Assembly (NCBI GenBank): GCA_947455465.1
Contig: CANGNS010000022.1
Location: 1-64,000, forward strand
Reading direction: 5' to 3'
DNA: 64,000 nucleotides
From: Comamonadaceae bacterium
GTDB taxonomy: Bacteria > Pseudomonadota > Gammaproteobacteria > Burkholderiales > Burkholderiaceae_C
Of the stretch, positions 16,874 to 26,576 are shown piece after piece (the first letter of the stretch is position 1; every line of letters starts with the position of its first letter). The notes under the pieces were generated by a model. It saw nothing but the letters and a program-made list of their open reading frames with translations. It had not been told where the DNA came from and ran no database searches. The position numbers were made by a program, and so were the translations under genes.

Positions 16874-17902
16874 ATGGGCTTGTCTTTTTCCGGGCTAGGG
16901 CGGCTGATCGCGCTTGCGCTGGCCGCCGCGTGCCTGACTGCATGCCAAAAAGCCGAGCCGCCGCAAGCGGTGGTGGCCAGCAAGCCGGCCAAGGCCTGCA
17001 CAGCATTCCCGCCCGAGGCCCAGGTGTATGTCGCGCCCGGCAGCTTCACCATGGGCGATGACCGTTTCCCTGAAGAGGGACCGCTGCGCAAAGAGCAGGT
17101 GCGCAAAGGCTTTTGGATGGACGCCCATGAGGTAAGCAATGGGCAATTTGCGCGCTTTGTGGCCGCCACCGGCTACGTCACGGTGGCCGAGCGGCGCCCC
17201 GACCCGCGCACCTATCCCGACATTCCCGCGGACCAGTTGGTGCCTGGCTCGGCCGTGTTCCAACTCAAAAACGCCGAGCGCGCCTTGGCCAATGACGTCA
17301 GCGCCTGGTGGAGTTTTGTGCCCGGCGCCTACTGGCGCGCCCCAGAGGGGCCGGGCTCTAGCATCGAAGGGCGCGACAACTACCCGGTGGTGCATGTGGT
17401 GCTGGCCGACGCCCAAGCCTACGCGCGCTGGGCCGGCCGGCGTCTGCCCACCGAAGTGGAGTGGGAGTGGGCCGCCCGTGGCGCCGACCCGGCCAGCCTC
17501 AACGAGCACGAGCAGCCCAGCCAGGCCAATACCTGGCAGGGTAAATTCCCGATCCAAGACGCTGCGATTGACGGCTATGCCGGCCTGGCCCCCGTGGGGT
17601 GTTTTGCGCCCAACGCCCTGGGCCTGCACGACATGATTGGCAACGTCTGGGAGTGGACGGTGGACCCCTATTACGAGAAACGCCCCCGCACTTTCAAGGC
17701 GGGCGCCAAAGGCGACGACCCGATGCAAAAAGGCGTGCCGGTGGCCACGATCAAAGGCGGTAGTTTTTTATGCGCACCGGGCTATTGCATGCGCTACCGC
17801 CCCGGGGCGCGGCACGGGCAGGACCTGGCCCTGGGCGCCTCGCACGTTGGCTTTCGCACCGTGGGCGACGCTGCGGCCCCACCACCCCAAGGAGCACCTT
17901 AA
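16874..17902 (+). CDS. Formylglycine-generating enzyme-like (FGE-sulfatase domain) lipoprotein
   Basis: Lipobox CLTACQK; MIGNVWEWTVD; GGSFLCAPGYCMRYRPGARHG with the two catalytic-type cysteines; lies between sulfatase genes. Confidence 0.85.
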   Translation: MGLSFSGLGRLIALALAAACLTACQKAEPPQAVVASKPAKACTAFPPEAQVYVAPGSFTMGDDRFPEEGPLRKEQVRKGFWMDAHEVSNGQFARFVAATGYVTVAERRPDPRTYPDIPADQLVPGSAVFQLKNAERALANDVSAWWSFVPGAYWRAPEGPGSSIEGRDNYPVVHVVLADAQAYARWAGRRLPTEVEWEWAARGADPASLNEHEQPSQANTWQGKFPIQDAAIDGYAGLAPVGCFAPNALGLHDMIGNVWEWTVDPYYEKRPRTFKAGAKGDDPMQKGVPVATIKGGSFLCAPGYCMRYRPGARHGQDLALGASHVGFRTVGDAAAPPPQGAP

Positions 17903-19305
17903 TGCGCCCCATGATTCAAAACGCTTATGGCCGGCTGATGGCCAAGCTCTTAGTGCTTCTTTGCCTGGGCAGTGCGCTTAACAGCCAAGCCGCACCCGCG
18001 CCCGGCAGTGGGCCCACGCCCGGGCGCAAGCCCAATATCGTGTTTCTGATCGCCGACGACATGGGCTATGGCGACTTGGGCGTGCAAGGCGACAAAGAGG
18101 TGCGCACGCCGCACATCGATGCGCTGGCCGCCTCGGGCGTGCGTTTGACGCAGTACTACGCCAACCATCCGGTGTGCGCGCCCAGCCGCGCCGCTTTGCT
18201 CACTGGCGTGTACCAGCAGCGCATGGGCTTTGAGTTCAATCCCGGCGGTGCGGGGCCCAATTTCGGCCTGCCGGTGGACACGCCCACCATCGCCGAGCGC
18301 ATTAAAGCCCAGGGCTACGCGACGGCGCTGTTAGGCAAATGGCATCAGGGCTACAAGCCCGAGCACCACCCCAACGCCCGGGGCTTTGATGAGTTTTATG
18401 GCTTCTTAGGCGGCACCCACCCCTATACCGCTGACGGCGTCACCCAATACAACGCCACCGATGCAGCCGATGCGCGCACCAACCGCCTGCTGCGCCAAAG
18501 CACGCCGGTGGAGTTACCCAGCCACCTGACCGAGGCCTTGGGCGCCGAGGCGACACGCTTTATCCGGGCGCACAAAAATGATCCGTTTTTCGTCATGCTG
18601 GCCTTTAACGCGCCGCATGTGCCGATGCAAACCACGCGCGCTTACTACCAGCGTTTTGCCCACATCGCCGACGAAAAGCGGCGCATCCACCTGGCCATGG
18701 TCGAGGCGCTGGACGACCAGGTCGGCGCGGTGCTGCAGACGCTTAAAGCCGAAGGTTTAGAGCGTGACACCTTGGTCGTCTTTATCAGCGACAACGGCGG
18801 GCCGCAGCACCAAACCACCTCCAGCAACTATCCGTTCAGTGGCGAGAAGGGCAGCTTTCTCGAGGGTGGAATTCGCGTTCCGGCCGCAGTGCGCTGGCCA
18901 GGCACGATTGCGCCCGGTGGCGTCCTGGACACCATGAGCAGCGGCTTTGACATGACGGCTACCGCACTCACGCTGGCCGGCGCGATGCCCGCCCAAGGCC
19001 TGGACGGTGTGAACCTCATGCCTTGGATGACCGGCAAAACCAGCACCAGCATCCACGATGCCCTGTATTGGCGCCAGGGCAAACGCGGCGCCATGCGCCA
19101 AGGCGATTGGAAGCTTCTCAAAGACGCCGAGCAGTGGCGCCTTTTTGACCTGCGCGCCGACCAGGCCGAGCAGCACGATGTAGCCGCCAGCCAGCCTCAA
19201 AAACTTGCGCAATTACGCACGCTGTGGAACGCCTGGAGCGCCCAGATGAAGCCGCCTGCATGGGCGCCCCTCGACAAACCCGGCGCACCTGGCGCGTCTG
19301 AATAA
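17902..19305 (+). CDS. Arylsulfatase
   Basis: KPNIVFLIADDMGYGDLGVQG; VCAPSRAALLTGVYQQRMG; start overlaps the FGE stop (TAATG). Confidence 0.9.
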   Translation: MRPMIQNAYGRLMAKLLVLLCLGSALNSQAAPAPGSGPTPGRKPNIVFLIADDMGYGDLGVQGDKEVRTPHIDALAASGVRLTQYYANHPVCAPSRAALLTGVYQQRMGFEFNPGGAGPNFGLPVDTPTIAERIKAQGYATALLGKWHQGYKPEHHPNARGFDEFYGFLGGTHPYTADGVTQYNATDAADARTNRLLRQSTPVELPSHLTEALGAEATRFIRAHKNDPFFVMLAFNAPHVPMQTTRAYYQRFAHIADEKRRIHLAMVEALDDQVGAVLQTLKAEGLERDTLVVFISDNGGPQHQTTSSNYPFSGEKGSFLEGGIRVPAAVRWPGTIAPGGVLDTMSSGFDMTATALTLAGAMPAQGLDGVNLMPWMTGKTSTSIHDALYWRQGKRGAMRQGDWKLLKDAEQWRLFDLRADQAEQHDVAASQPQKLAQLRTLWNAWSAQMKPPAWAPLDKPGAPGASE

Positions 19306-19331
19306 ATACTTTTGTAGAAAGCAAGCCTTCC

Positions 19332-20834
19332 ATGCGACTTCATTCCACTTTTGCTGCAGCCCTTGTGCTAACGCTGACCACGCTCGCGCATGCCGGCGAG
19401 CGCCCCAACGTGTTGTTTATCGCCGTTGATGACCTGCGCCCGGAGCTGGGCGCCTATGGCATCAAAGAGATCAAAAGCCCGAACATCGACCAGCTGGCCA
19501 AAAGCGGCATGGTGTTTGATAAAGCCTTTGTGCAGCAAGCGGTTTGCTCGCCCTCGCGCACCAGTTTGATGACGGGCGCGCGCCCGGACACCACCAAAGT
19601 CTGGGATCTGGTTACCCACTTTCGCACAGCCATGCCCGAAGTCGTCACCCTGGGCCAGCACTTCAAGCAAAACGGCTATTTCGTCCAAGGCATGGGCAAG
19701 ATTTACCACGGCGGCTTTGACGACGCACCCACCTGGTCCGTGCCCTGGCAAACCCCCAAGGCGCCCAAATACGCCTCGGACATGGCCAATGCCGGCCAAG
19801 CGAGCGACGCCGAGGAAGATCCCGACGGCGATGCCAGCAAGACCAAGGGCGGCGCCAAGGCCAAATCCAAAGTGCGCGGTCCGGTGCTGGAAGGCGCCGA
19901 CGTGCCCGATGACACGTTTACCGACGGCAAAGTAGCCGACCTGGCCATCCAGACCCTGGGCCAATTGGGCGCCAAAAAAGAACCGTTTTTCCTGGCAGTG
20001 GGCTTGGTTCGCCCTCATTTGCCCTTCGTGGCGCCCAAAAAGTACTGGGATATGTACGACCCGGCCAAGATTGCGATGGCGCCCAACCGCTACCCGCCCA
20101 AAGACGCGCCTGACTATGCGATCCGCAACCTGGTCACCGGTGGCGAGTTGCGCATGTATCAAGACATCCCCGAGGGCCATTTGCCCGACGATCTGGCCCG
20201 CCGTCTCAAGCATGGCTATTACGCCTCGGTGAGCTATACCGACGCCCAGGTCGGGCGCGTGCTGGCCGAATTGGACCGGCTGGGTTTGCGCAAAAACACC
20301 ATCGTCGTGCTGTGGGGTGACCACGGCTGGAAGCTGGGCGAGCATGACGGCTGGGCCAAGCACGGCAATACCGAAAACGACACCAATGCACCGCTGATCG
20401 TGTCCGTGCCGGGCATGAAGACGGCCAACACCCACAGCAAAGCTTTGGTGGAATTCGTCGATATTTACCCCACGCTGAGCGAATTGGCTGGCTTGCCCTT
20501 GCCCAAGCACCTGGAGGGCAGCAGCTTCAAACCCGTACTGGACGACCCCAGCCGCGCGTGGAAGCAGGCGGTGTTCAGCCAGTACCCGCGCCCCAAAGCC
20601 GGCAAGGACAAGGCCGACCTGATGGGCTATGCCATGCGCACCGACCGCTACCGCTTTACGGTCTGGGTGCATACGGCCGACGCCAAGCAGATCGACGCCA
20701 TCGAGCTCTACGACCACCAATCCGACCCACAGGAAAACGTGAACCTCGCCAAGCAGCCCGAACAGGCCGAGCTGGTGCGCAAGCTCATGGCCCAATGGTC
20801 TGCCGGGTGGCGTGGCGCTCTGCCTAAGCTCTGA
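19332..20834 (+). CDS. Sulfatase, iduronate-2-sulfatase-like; paralog of 12666-14180
   Basis: ERPNVLFIAVDDLRPELGAYG; VCSPSRTSLMTGARPDTTKVWDL; signal peptide. Confidence 0.9.
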   Translation: MRLHSTFAAALVLTLTTLAHAGERPNVLFIAVDDLRPELGAYGIKEIKSPNIDQLAKSGMVFDKAFVQQAVCSPSRTSLMTGARPDTTKVWDLVTHFRTAMPEVVTLGQHFKQNGYFVQGMGKIYHGGFDDAPTWSVPWQTPKAPKYASDMANAGQASDAEEDPDGDASKTKGGAKAKSKVRGPVLEGADVPDDTFTDGKVADLAIQTLGQLGAKKEPFFLAVGLVRPHLPFVAPKKYWDMYDPAKIAMAPNRYPPKDAPDYAIRNLVTGGELRMYQDIPEGHLPDDLARRLKHGYYASVSYTDAQVGRVLAELDRLGLRKNTIVVLWGDHGWKLGEHDGWAKHGNTENDTNAPLIVSVPGMKTANTHSKALVEFVDIYPTLSELAGLPLPKHLEGSSFKPVLDDPSRAWKQAVFSQYPRPKAGKDKADLMGYAMRTDRYRFTVWVHTADAKQIDAIELYDHQSDPQENVNLAKQPEQAELVRKLMAQWSAGWRGALPKL

Positions 20835-20877
20835 GAAGGCCCTGCAAGGCTTGACCGAAAGCACTAGGGTAAATACT

Positions 20878-20893
20878 GATTAAACGTTTATCA
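20878..20893. promoter_or_regulatory. LacI-type operator candidate upstream of the TonB-dependent receptor
   Basis: gatTAAACGTTTAtca; perfect 10-bp core palindrome. Confidence 0.7.
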
Positions 20894-20926
20894 CAATACA
20901 GTGACAATCGTCGCAAGACACATTTT

Positions 20927-23599
20927 TTGACCCAAGATTTACAAAAAGGACGCAAAGTGGCCAATCCAATTTTCAAGACCTCTGGTATTCACCGCACCCC
21001 GATCAGCCTGGCTATCGCGCTCTTGATCGGCCAAGCCGCTTTCGCGCAGCAGGCGCCGGCAGCGGGCGACAAGCAGCTCGACACGGTGGTCGTGACCGGC
21101 GTGCGCGCCGCCTTGCAGCGCGCCTCCGAAGTCAAGCGCGACTCAGACCAGGTCATGGACGTGATCACCGCAGAAGACGTGGGCAAATTGCCCGACGCCA
21201 ACGTGGCCGAGGCGCTGCAGCGAGTTACCGGCGTGCAGGTGACGCGTGTATGGGGCGAGGGCCAGGGCGTCTCGATCCGCGGCCTGCCTTTGGTGCGCGT
21301 GGAAGTGGACGGGCGCACCGTGCTGGGTTACTCCACCCGCCTGTCGCCTCCTGAAAACGACCAACTGGGGCGCAATTCCGGTCTGGACGTGGTGCCTTCG
21401 GGGCTGTTTGGGCGCCTGGAGGTGAGCAAATCGCCGCTGGCTTCGCAAGTAGAGGGTGGTTTGAGCGGTACGGTCAATCTGGTCACGCCCGATCCCCTGG
21501 ACTTGCCTGGCTACACCGCGGCCGTCAAGCTCAATACCGAGTATTCGGTCGCCGCAAAAACCAATGGCCCGGGCCTGAATTTCTTCGTCGCAGACCAGTC
21601 GGCGGACAAAAAATTTGGTGGTTTGTTTGCGGTGGAATACCAAAAACGCCAATCCATGTTGCAAGGCATGGACCGCAATGACTTTTTGAACCGCGTTCTG
21701 TCCAAAACAGTCACGGACATTGACATGAACAAAGACGGTGTGACCGACCTGTCCGGGCAAATCGTCCGCTATGAGCAGGTTCTGGTCGACCGTACGCGTC
21801 TGGGTGCCACCGGTGAGTTGCAATGGAAACTGTCCCCTGAATTGGAGATGAAGCTCGAGGGTATTTACGCCGAGCTCAATACCGAGCGCCGCCAAAGCTG
21901 GTTCCAATGGAAATACGGCACCAACCCCATCACCAACCCGGTGTTTGACGGCAACTCCATTGTTGCAGGCACGTCCTCGGCCACTATTACCCAACAAGGC
22001 CAGGTGCGCTCTGAGCCGGGCTTGAGCTCGATTTTGGCCCTGAGCAGCAAATGGACGCCGAGCGACAAACTGCGGATTAATTCTGAAGTATCGGCCAGCC
22101 GTGGCACGCAAAACCAGATGAACGAGCACATGACGATTACATCGCCAACCGTGTCCGCTAATTTTGATTACCGCACCGGTGTTATTCCCAGCCTGACCTT
22201 TAATAATGGTTTTGATCCTGGCGTTTACAACCCTGCTATTGCAACCCAGAAATATTTGACGGTGTACCCCACCAATTCCAGCAGCAATTTGACGTCGAAT
22301 AATCTGGTGTCGGAAATGACCGAAAAAGCCGCCAAAGCCGATGGTCGCTACGACATAGATATGGGCGATATGCGCTCAGTGCTTTTCGGTGCCCGCGTTC
22401 GCCAGTTGGGTGCACGCGCAAACTCGTATGAGGCCAATAACGGCTATTACGACGTCGCCCCCTTTATTCAAAGCACGGGCGGTAATTTCCTCAACGATGT
22501 GGATGCCTCGCTTACCCGCAATATTTTGATGCTGTACCCGGATGCCAATTGGATCCGTACCCAGGTTTTGAGCACCACACCGCGCACCGAAAACCTGCAG
22601 CGCAACTATATTTTTGATGAGCGCTCGACAGCTGCCTACGGTATGGCCGACTTTGACGGCGAATTGTTCAAACTGCCTTACCGTGCCAATGCCGGCGTCC
22701 GTGCGATCAATACCCAAATGGGCGTGGACAGTTACCAGGCTTCCAAGGTCGGAACCGCCACCACCAACAGCTATGTACTCAAACACGACGATAGCAACTA
22801 CACCAAAGTATTGCCCAGCGCCAATATCGTGTTTACCGCCGCGCCTGATTTCTTAGTGCGTACCAGCGCTTCCAAGACATTGCAGCAAGCCGGTATTGCC
22901 GAGTTAGCGCCTACGATTTTCATCAGCGGTACCACCGCCTATTCCGCTACGGGCGGCAATGCGCAGCTGTTGCCCACGATTTCCACCAACTTTGATTTGT
23001 CCTTCGAGTGGTATGGCAAAGGCAGCTCCATGATTTCGGGCGCGGTCTTTTACAAAGACGTGACCGATGTCCAAACCATTACCACCGTGCAAAAAGACTT
23101 TGAAGGTTATGGCCTGATTCCCTATACCCGCCCTGACAATATTGGCAACGCCAAAATCAAGGGTATGGAAGTGGGTATCCAGCGCTTCTTTGACTTCTTG
23201 CCCGCGCCTTTCAATAATTTCGGTGTGATCGCCAACTTCACCTACACCGATGGTTTGCTGGACAACGGTTACCAATACCCTGGCCTGTCCCAGCACAGCG
23301 GCAATTTGGTGGCTTTGTATGAAGATGCGGCGTTCTCTGCCCGTCTGGCCTACAACACCCGCGACAAAGCTTTGTACTTGTTTAACGAAGGTCGCCCCAA
23401 CTACATTGGCGCGCGCTCGCAGCTCGATCTGCAGTTGGGGTACAACTTTGACAAGAATATGTCCTTCCAATTCGCAGCGCAAAATCTGCGTCCTAAGGAT
23501 TCTGCGACGGTGGAATATGGCGCCGCCGGCCCGATCCAGCTCAGCAGCTACTACCTGTCCGAAACCCGTTATTCGGTGGGCGTGCGCTACAAGTTCTAA
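20927..23599 (+). CDS. TonB-dependent receptor
   Basis: Signal peptide, LDTVVVTGVRAALQRA TonB-box region, DVGKLPDANVAEALQRVTGVQV plug, C-terminal ...RYSVGVRYKF. A GTG at 20957 is an alternative start. Confidence 0.95.
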   Translation: MTQDLQKGRKVANPIFKTSGIHRTPISLAIALLIGQAAFAQQAPAAGDKQLDTVVVTGVRAALQRASEVKRDSDQVMDVITAEDVGKLPDANVAEALQRVTGVQVTRVWGEGQGVSIRGLPLVRVEVDGRTVLGYSTRLSPPENDQLGRNSGLDVVPSGLFGRLEVSKSPLASQVEGGLSGTVNLVTPDPLDLPGYTAAVKLNTEYSVAAKTNGPGLNFFVADQSADKKFGGLFAVEYQKRQSMLQGMDRNDFLNRVLSKTVTDIDMNKDGVTDLSGQIVRYEQVLVDRTRLGATGELQWKLSPELEMKLEGIYAELNTERRQSWFQWKYGTNPITNPVFDGNSIVAGTSSATITQQGQVRSEPGLSSILALSSKWTPSDKLRINSEVSASRGTQNQMNEHMTITSPTVSANFDYRTGVIPSLTFNNGFDPGVYNPAIATQKYLTVYPTNSSSNLTSNNLVSEMTEKAAKADGRYDIDMGDMRSVLFGARVRQLGARANSYEANNGYYDVAPFIQSTGGNFLNDVDASLTRNILMLYPDANWIRTQVLSTTPRTENLQRNYIFDERSTAAYGMADFDGELFKLPYRANAGVRAINTQMGVDSYQASKVGTATTNSYVLKHDDSNYTKVLPSANIVFTAAPDFLVRTSASKTLQQAGIAELAPTIFISGTTAYSATGGNAQLLPTISTNFDLSFEWYGKGSSMISGAVFYKDVTDVQTITTVQKDFEGYGLIPYTRPDNIGNAKIKGMEVGIQRFFDFLPAPFNNFGVIANFTYTDGLLDNGYQYPGLSQHSGNLVALYEDAAFSARLAYNTRDKALYLFNEGRPNYIGARSQLDLQLGYNFDKNMSFQFAAQNLRPKDSATVEYGAAGPIQLSSYYLSETRYSVGVRYKF

Positions 23600-23605
23600 G
23601 CTGAC

Positions 23606-24406
23606 TTGGCACGCTTGGCCCAGCGCCTTTTACTCACCGGCGCGGCTGGCAACATCGGTCGCGATTTACGCATACGCCTGGCAGCGCACTGCCAGGCGTT
23701 GCGCGTTTCTGATGCGGCAGATGTAGGCCCGGCCCGGCCGGGCGAAGAGTGTGTAACCGCCCGTCTGGAAGACGCGCAGGCCATGGACCAGTTGCTGGCG
23801 GGCGTGGATGCCGTGGTGCACATGGGCGGCGTGCCCGAAGAGCGCAGCTTTGAGAGCATTTTGGCGGCCAATATCGTGGGCCTGCGCAACCTCTATGAGG
23901 CCGCGCGCCGCCATGGCGTGCGCCGTCTGGTCGTGGCCAGCTCGCTGCACGTCACGGGCTTTTACCGCCAAGACGAGGTGATAGATGCCAGCGTGCCCCC
24001 GCGCCCGGACGGCTACTACGCCATCAGCAAGCTCTATGGCGAAAACCTGGGGCGTTATTACTTTGATCGCTTTGGCATCGAGACGGTCAGCCTGCGCATC
24101 GGCTCTTACCGGGTGGAGCCGCTGACGCGGCGCGAGCTGTCGTCCTGGATCAGCGCTGACGATATGGAGCGCCTGGTGCTGGCCAGTTTGCGCGCGCCGG
24201 TGGTAGGCCACACCATTGTGTACGGCGTCTCGGCCAACACCAGTAGCTGGTGGGACAACCGCAGTGCCCAGCACCTGGGTTACCAGCCGCAGGACGACGC
24301 CTCGGCCCACGCTGCGCGCCTGAACGCCCTGGAGCCCACGCTGGACCTGAACAATCCGGCCACCGTCTTCCAAGGCGGGCTTTTCGTACTCAACGAGCCC
24401 CTGTGA
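23606..24406 (+). CDS. udh: NAD-dependent uronate dehydrogenase-like SDR
   Basis: LLLTGAAGNIG, VVHMGGVPEERSFESILAANIVGLRNLYEAAR, YYAISKLYGENLGRYY. Confidence 0.8.
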   Translation: MARLAQRLLLTGAAGNIGRDLRIRLAAHCQALRVSDAADVGPARPGEECVTARLEDAQAMDQLLAGVDAVVHMGGVPEERSFESILAANIVGLRNLYEAARRHGVRRLVVASSLHVTGFYRQDEVIDASVPPRPDGYYAISKLYGENLGRYYFDRFGIETVSLRIGSYRVEPLTRRELSSWISADDMERLVLASLRAPVVGHTIVYGVSANTSSWWDNRSAQHLGYQPQDDASAHAARLNALEPTLDLNNPATVFQGGLFVLNEPL

Positions 24407-24412
24407 AGCGCG

Positions 24413-25348
24413 ATGGGCGTCATCACCTTTGCGCCTGACTATGCCGTGCTGCCCGCGCCGGCTTGCGCCGTGGGCGAGAGCCCTTTGTGGAGCGTGGCCG
24501 AGCAGTGCTTGTGGTGGGTCGATATTGAAGGCCAGCTCTTGTACCGCTGGCGCCCTGACGGCGGCCAGGCGGACTGCTGGGCAAGCCCGCAGCGCATAGG
24601 CTGCGTCGCCTTGCATGCGGGCGGGCAGGGCGGATTGATCGCCGCCATGGAAACCGGTATTTTTGCCCTGGCGCCAGTGCCGGGCCAGCCCTTGGCGCCG
24701 CGCCTGTTGGCGCCGATTGACCACGCCCAGCCCGGTATGCGTTGCAACGATGGTCGCTGCGACCGCGCCGGCCGCTTTTGGGTGTCCACCATGGTGCGCG
24801 ACATGGGCTTGGCCGCTCCGCAAGGCGTGCTTTACCGGCTGGACGCGCGTGCGCAAGGCCCCGTTTTACAGGCGCAGGTGGGTGGCCTGATCACCGGCAA
24901 CGGGCTGGCTTTCAGCCCTGACGGCAAGCTGGCCTACCTCTCGGATTCCCACCCGCAGGTGCAGCAGATTTGGCAGTTCGATGTCGACGCCGATGGTGGC
25001 CTGCAAAACCGGCGCGGCTTTGTAGACATGCGCCAGCACCCCGGCCGCCCCGACGGCGCCGCTGTTGACCAAGACGGCTGCTACTGGACCTGTGCCAACG
25101 ACGCCGGCTTGGTGCTGCGCTTTACGCCGCAAGGCGCACTAGACATGCAAGTGCGGGTGCCCATGGACAAGCCATCGATGTGCGCCTTTGGCGGCGCGCG
25201 CTTAGACCAGTTGTTTGTCACCTCGATTCGTGCCAGTGCCCAGCCAGGCGCTGCCCCGCACGCCTTGGCGGGCCACACCTTGTGTCTGGACTTGGGTATT
25301 GCCGGCCTGCCCGAGCAGGCCTTTGGCGCGGGTCTGAGCCCGGTTTAG
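24413..25348 (+). CDS. SMP-30/gluconolactonase-family aldonolactonase
   Basis: CAVGESPLWSVAEQCLWWVDIEG, GMRCNDGRCDRAGRFWVSTM, TGNGLAFSPDGKLAYLSDSH. Confidence 0.9.
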   Translation: MGVITFAPDYAVLPAPACAVGESPLWSVAEQCLWWVDIEGQLLYRWRPDGGQADCWASPQRIGCVALHAGGQGGLIAAMETGIFALAPVPGQPLAPRLLAPIDHAQPGMRCNDGRCDRAGRFWVSTMVRDMGLAAPQGVLYRLDARAQGPVLQAQVGGLITGNGLAFSPDGKLAYLSDSHPQVQQIWQFDVDADGGLQNRRGFVDMRQHPGRPDGAAVDQDGCYWTCANDAGLVLRFTPQGALDMQVRVPMDKPSMCAFGGARLDQLFVTSIRASAQPGAAPHALAGHTLCLDLGIAGLPEQAFGAGLSPV

Positions 25349-25355
25349 GCCCGGT

Positions 25356-26369
25356 TTAGGCGGGCGGCAGGCCCTTGCGGCCGGTGGAGTTGCGAATAAC
25401 CAGGCGCGGGCGCAGCGTCTCTTCGCTGGCCTGCAGCTTGCCTTCGATCAGCTCTAGCATACGGATAAAAGCCAGTTCGCCCATGGCCTCGCTTTGCATG
25501 TCCACCGTGGTGAGCGAGGGCATGGCATAGCGGGCAAAAGGAATGTCGTCAAAGCCGGCCACCGAGACTTGTTCGGGCACTTTGACACCGGCCACCTGGG
25601 CCTGGTTCATAAAGCCAATGGCCAGCAAATCGTTGTAGCAGACCACGGCATCGGGCCGGTCGCCGCGCATCAGCACTTCGCTCACCGCGTTTTCGCCCGC
25701 CTCAAAAGTGGGCGATTGCGCGACAAAGCATTGCACGGTTTGTCCGGCCGCGCCGATCACATCCATCAGGCCGGCTTTGCGCTCGGAGTCCCAACGCGCC
25801 AGCGGGTAGCCCAGGTAGGCGATATTTTTGTGGCCCAGATCCAGCAAGTGGCGACCCAGCATACCGGCAGCTGAGCGGCCGTCGGCGCTGACACTGTGAA
25901 AGCCCGATCCTACCGAGCGGCCAAAAAACACCACCGGTTTGCGCAAATCATGCAAGGCAGCGATGTCGGCATCGGGCATGCGCGAGCTCACGATCAGGCC
26001 GTCCACGCGTCGGCTCAGGTCGCGCAGCATATTGGCCTCGCCGCTCAGGCGCTCGGCGGTGTCGACAAACAAAAGGTTGTAGCCATGCTCCATGGCTTTG
26101 CGGTTAGCGCCTTTGACAATGCCGGTGAAATGCGGGTTGCGGATGTCCAAAATCACCACGGCAACCGTTTTCGTGCGCCCGGTAATCATGCTGCGCGCCA
26201 GCGGGTCGGTGCGGTAACCCAGCTCGGCAATCGCCTGGCGCAGACGCTCCTCGGTGGCCTCGGTGAATTTTTGGGTGCCGTTGATGAACTTGGACACCGT
26301 GGCGGTGGAAACGTTGGCAACCCGTGCCACGTCTTTGATGGTGGCTGCGCGTCCGGTAGTCATACTCAT
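25356..26369 (-). CDS. LacI-family transcriptional regulator
   Basis: ATIKDVARVANVSTATVSKFINGTQKFTEATEERLRQAIAELGYRTDPLARSM; periplasmic-binding-like sensor domain. Confidence 0.95.
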   Translation of the reverse strand: MSMTTGRAATIKDVARVANVSTATVSKFINGTQKFTEATEERLRQAIAELGYRTDPLARSMITGRTKTVAVVILDIRNPHFTGIVKGANRKAMEHGYNLLFVDTAERLSGEANMLRDLSRRVDGLIVSSRMPDADIAALHDLRKPVVFFGRSVGSGFHSVSADGRSAAGMLGRHLLDLGHKNIAYLGYPLARWDSERKAGLMDVIGAAGQTVQCFVAQSPTFEAGENAVSEVLMRGDRPDAVVCYNDLLAIGFMNQAQVAGVKVPEQVSVAGFDDIPFARYAMPSLTTVDMQSEAMGELAFIRMLELIEGKLQASEETLRPRLVIRNSTGRKGLPPA

Positions 26370-26527
26370 GTGCAAGGTACCATTGAATAAAGGGGTTTCC
26401 CCATGGCGCAATGTTAACGCCCCAGCGGGTTTGGCGGGGCGCTCCTGGGATTCGTTTACCTTTTCTTTTCCTACAAGGTTAACTTAGGGTATTCCCCAGC
26501 AAGCCAGGCTGAATTCAAGGCTATACT

Positions 26528-26543
26528 AAGTAAACGTTTACTT
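26528..26543. promoter_or_regulatory. LacI-type operator, perfect 16-bp palindrome between lacI and the ABC operon
   Basis: AAGTAAACGTTTACTT. Confidence 0.8.
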
Positions 26544-26576
26544 ATCCATGCTGAGCGCAGCCAACCGAGAATTTGT

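Noticed and set aside
23666-24856. 396-aa minus-strand ORF
   Set aside because: Antisense to udh and the lactonase, which have clear family motifs.
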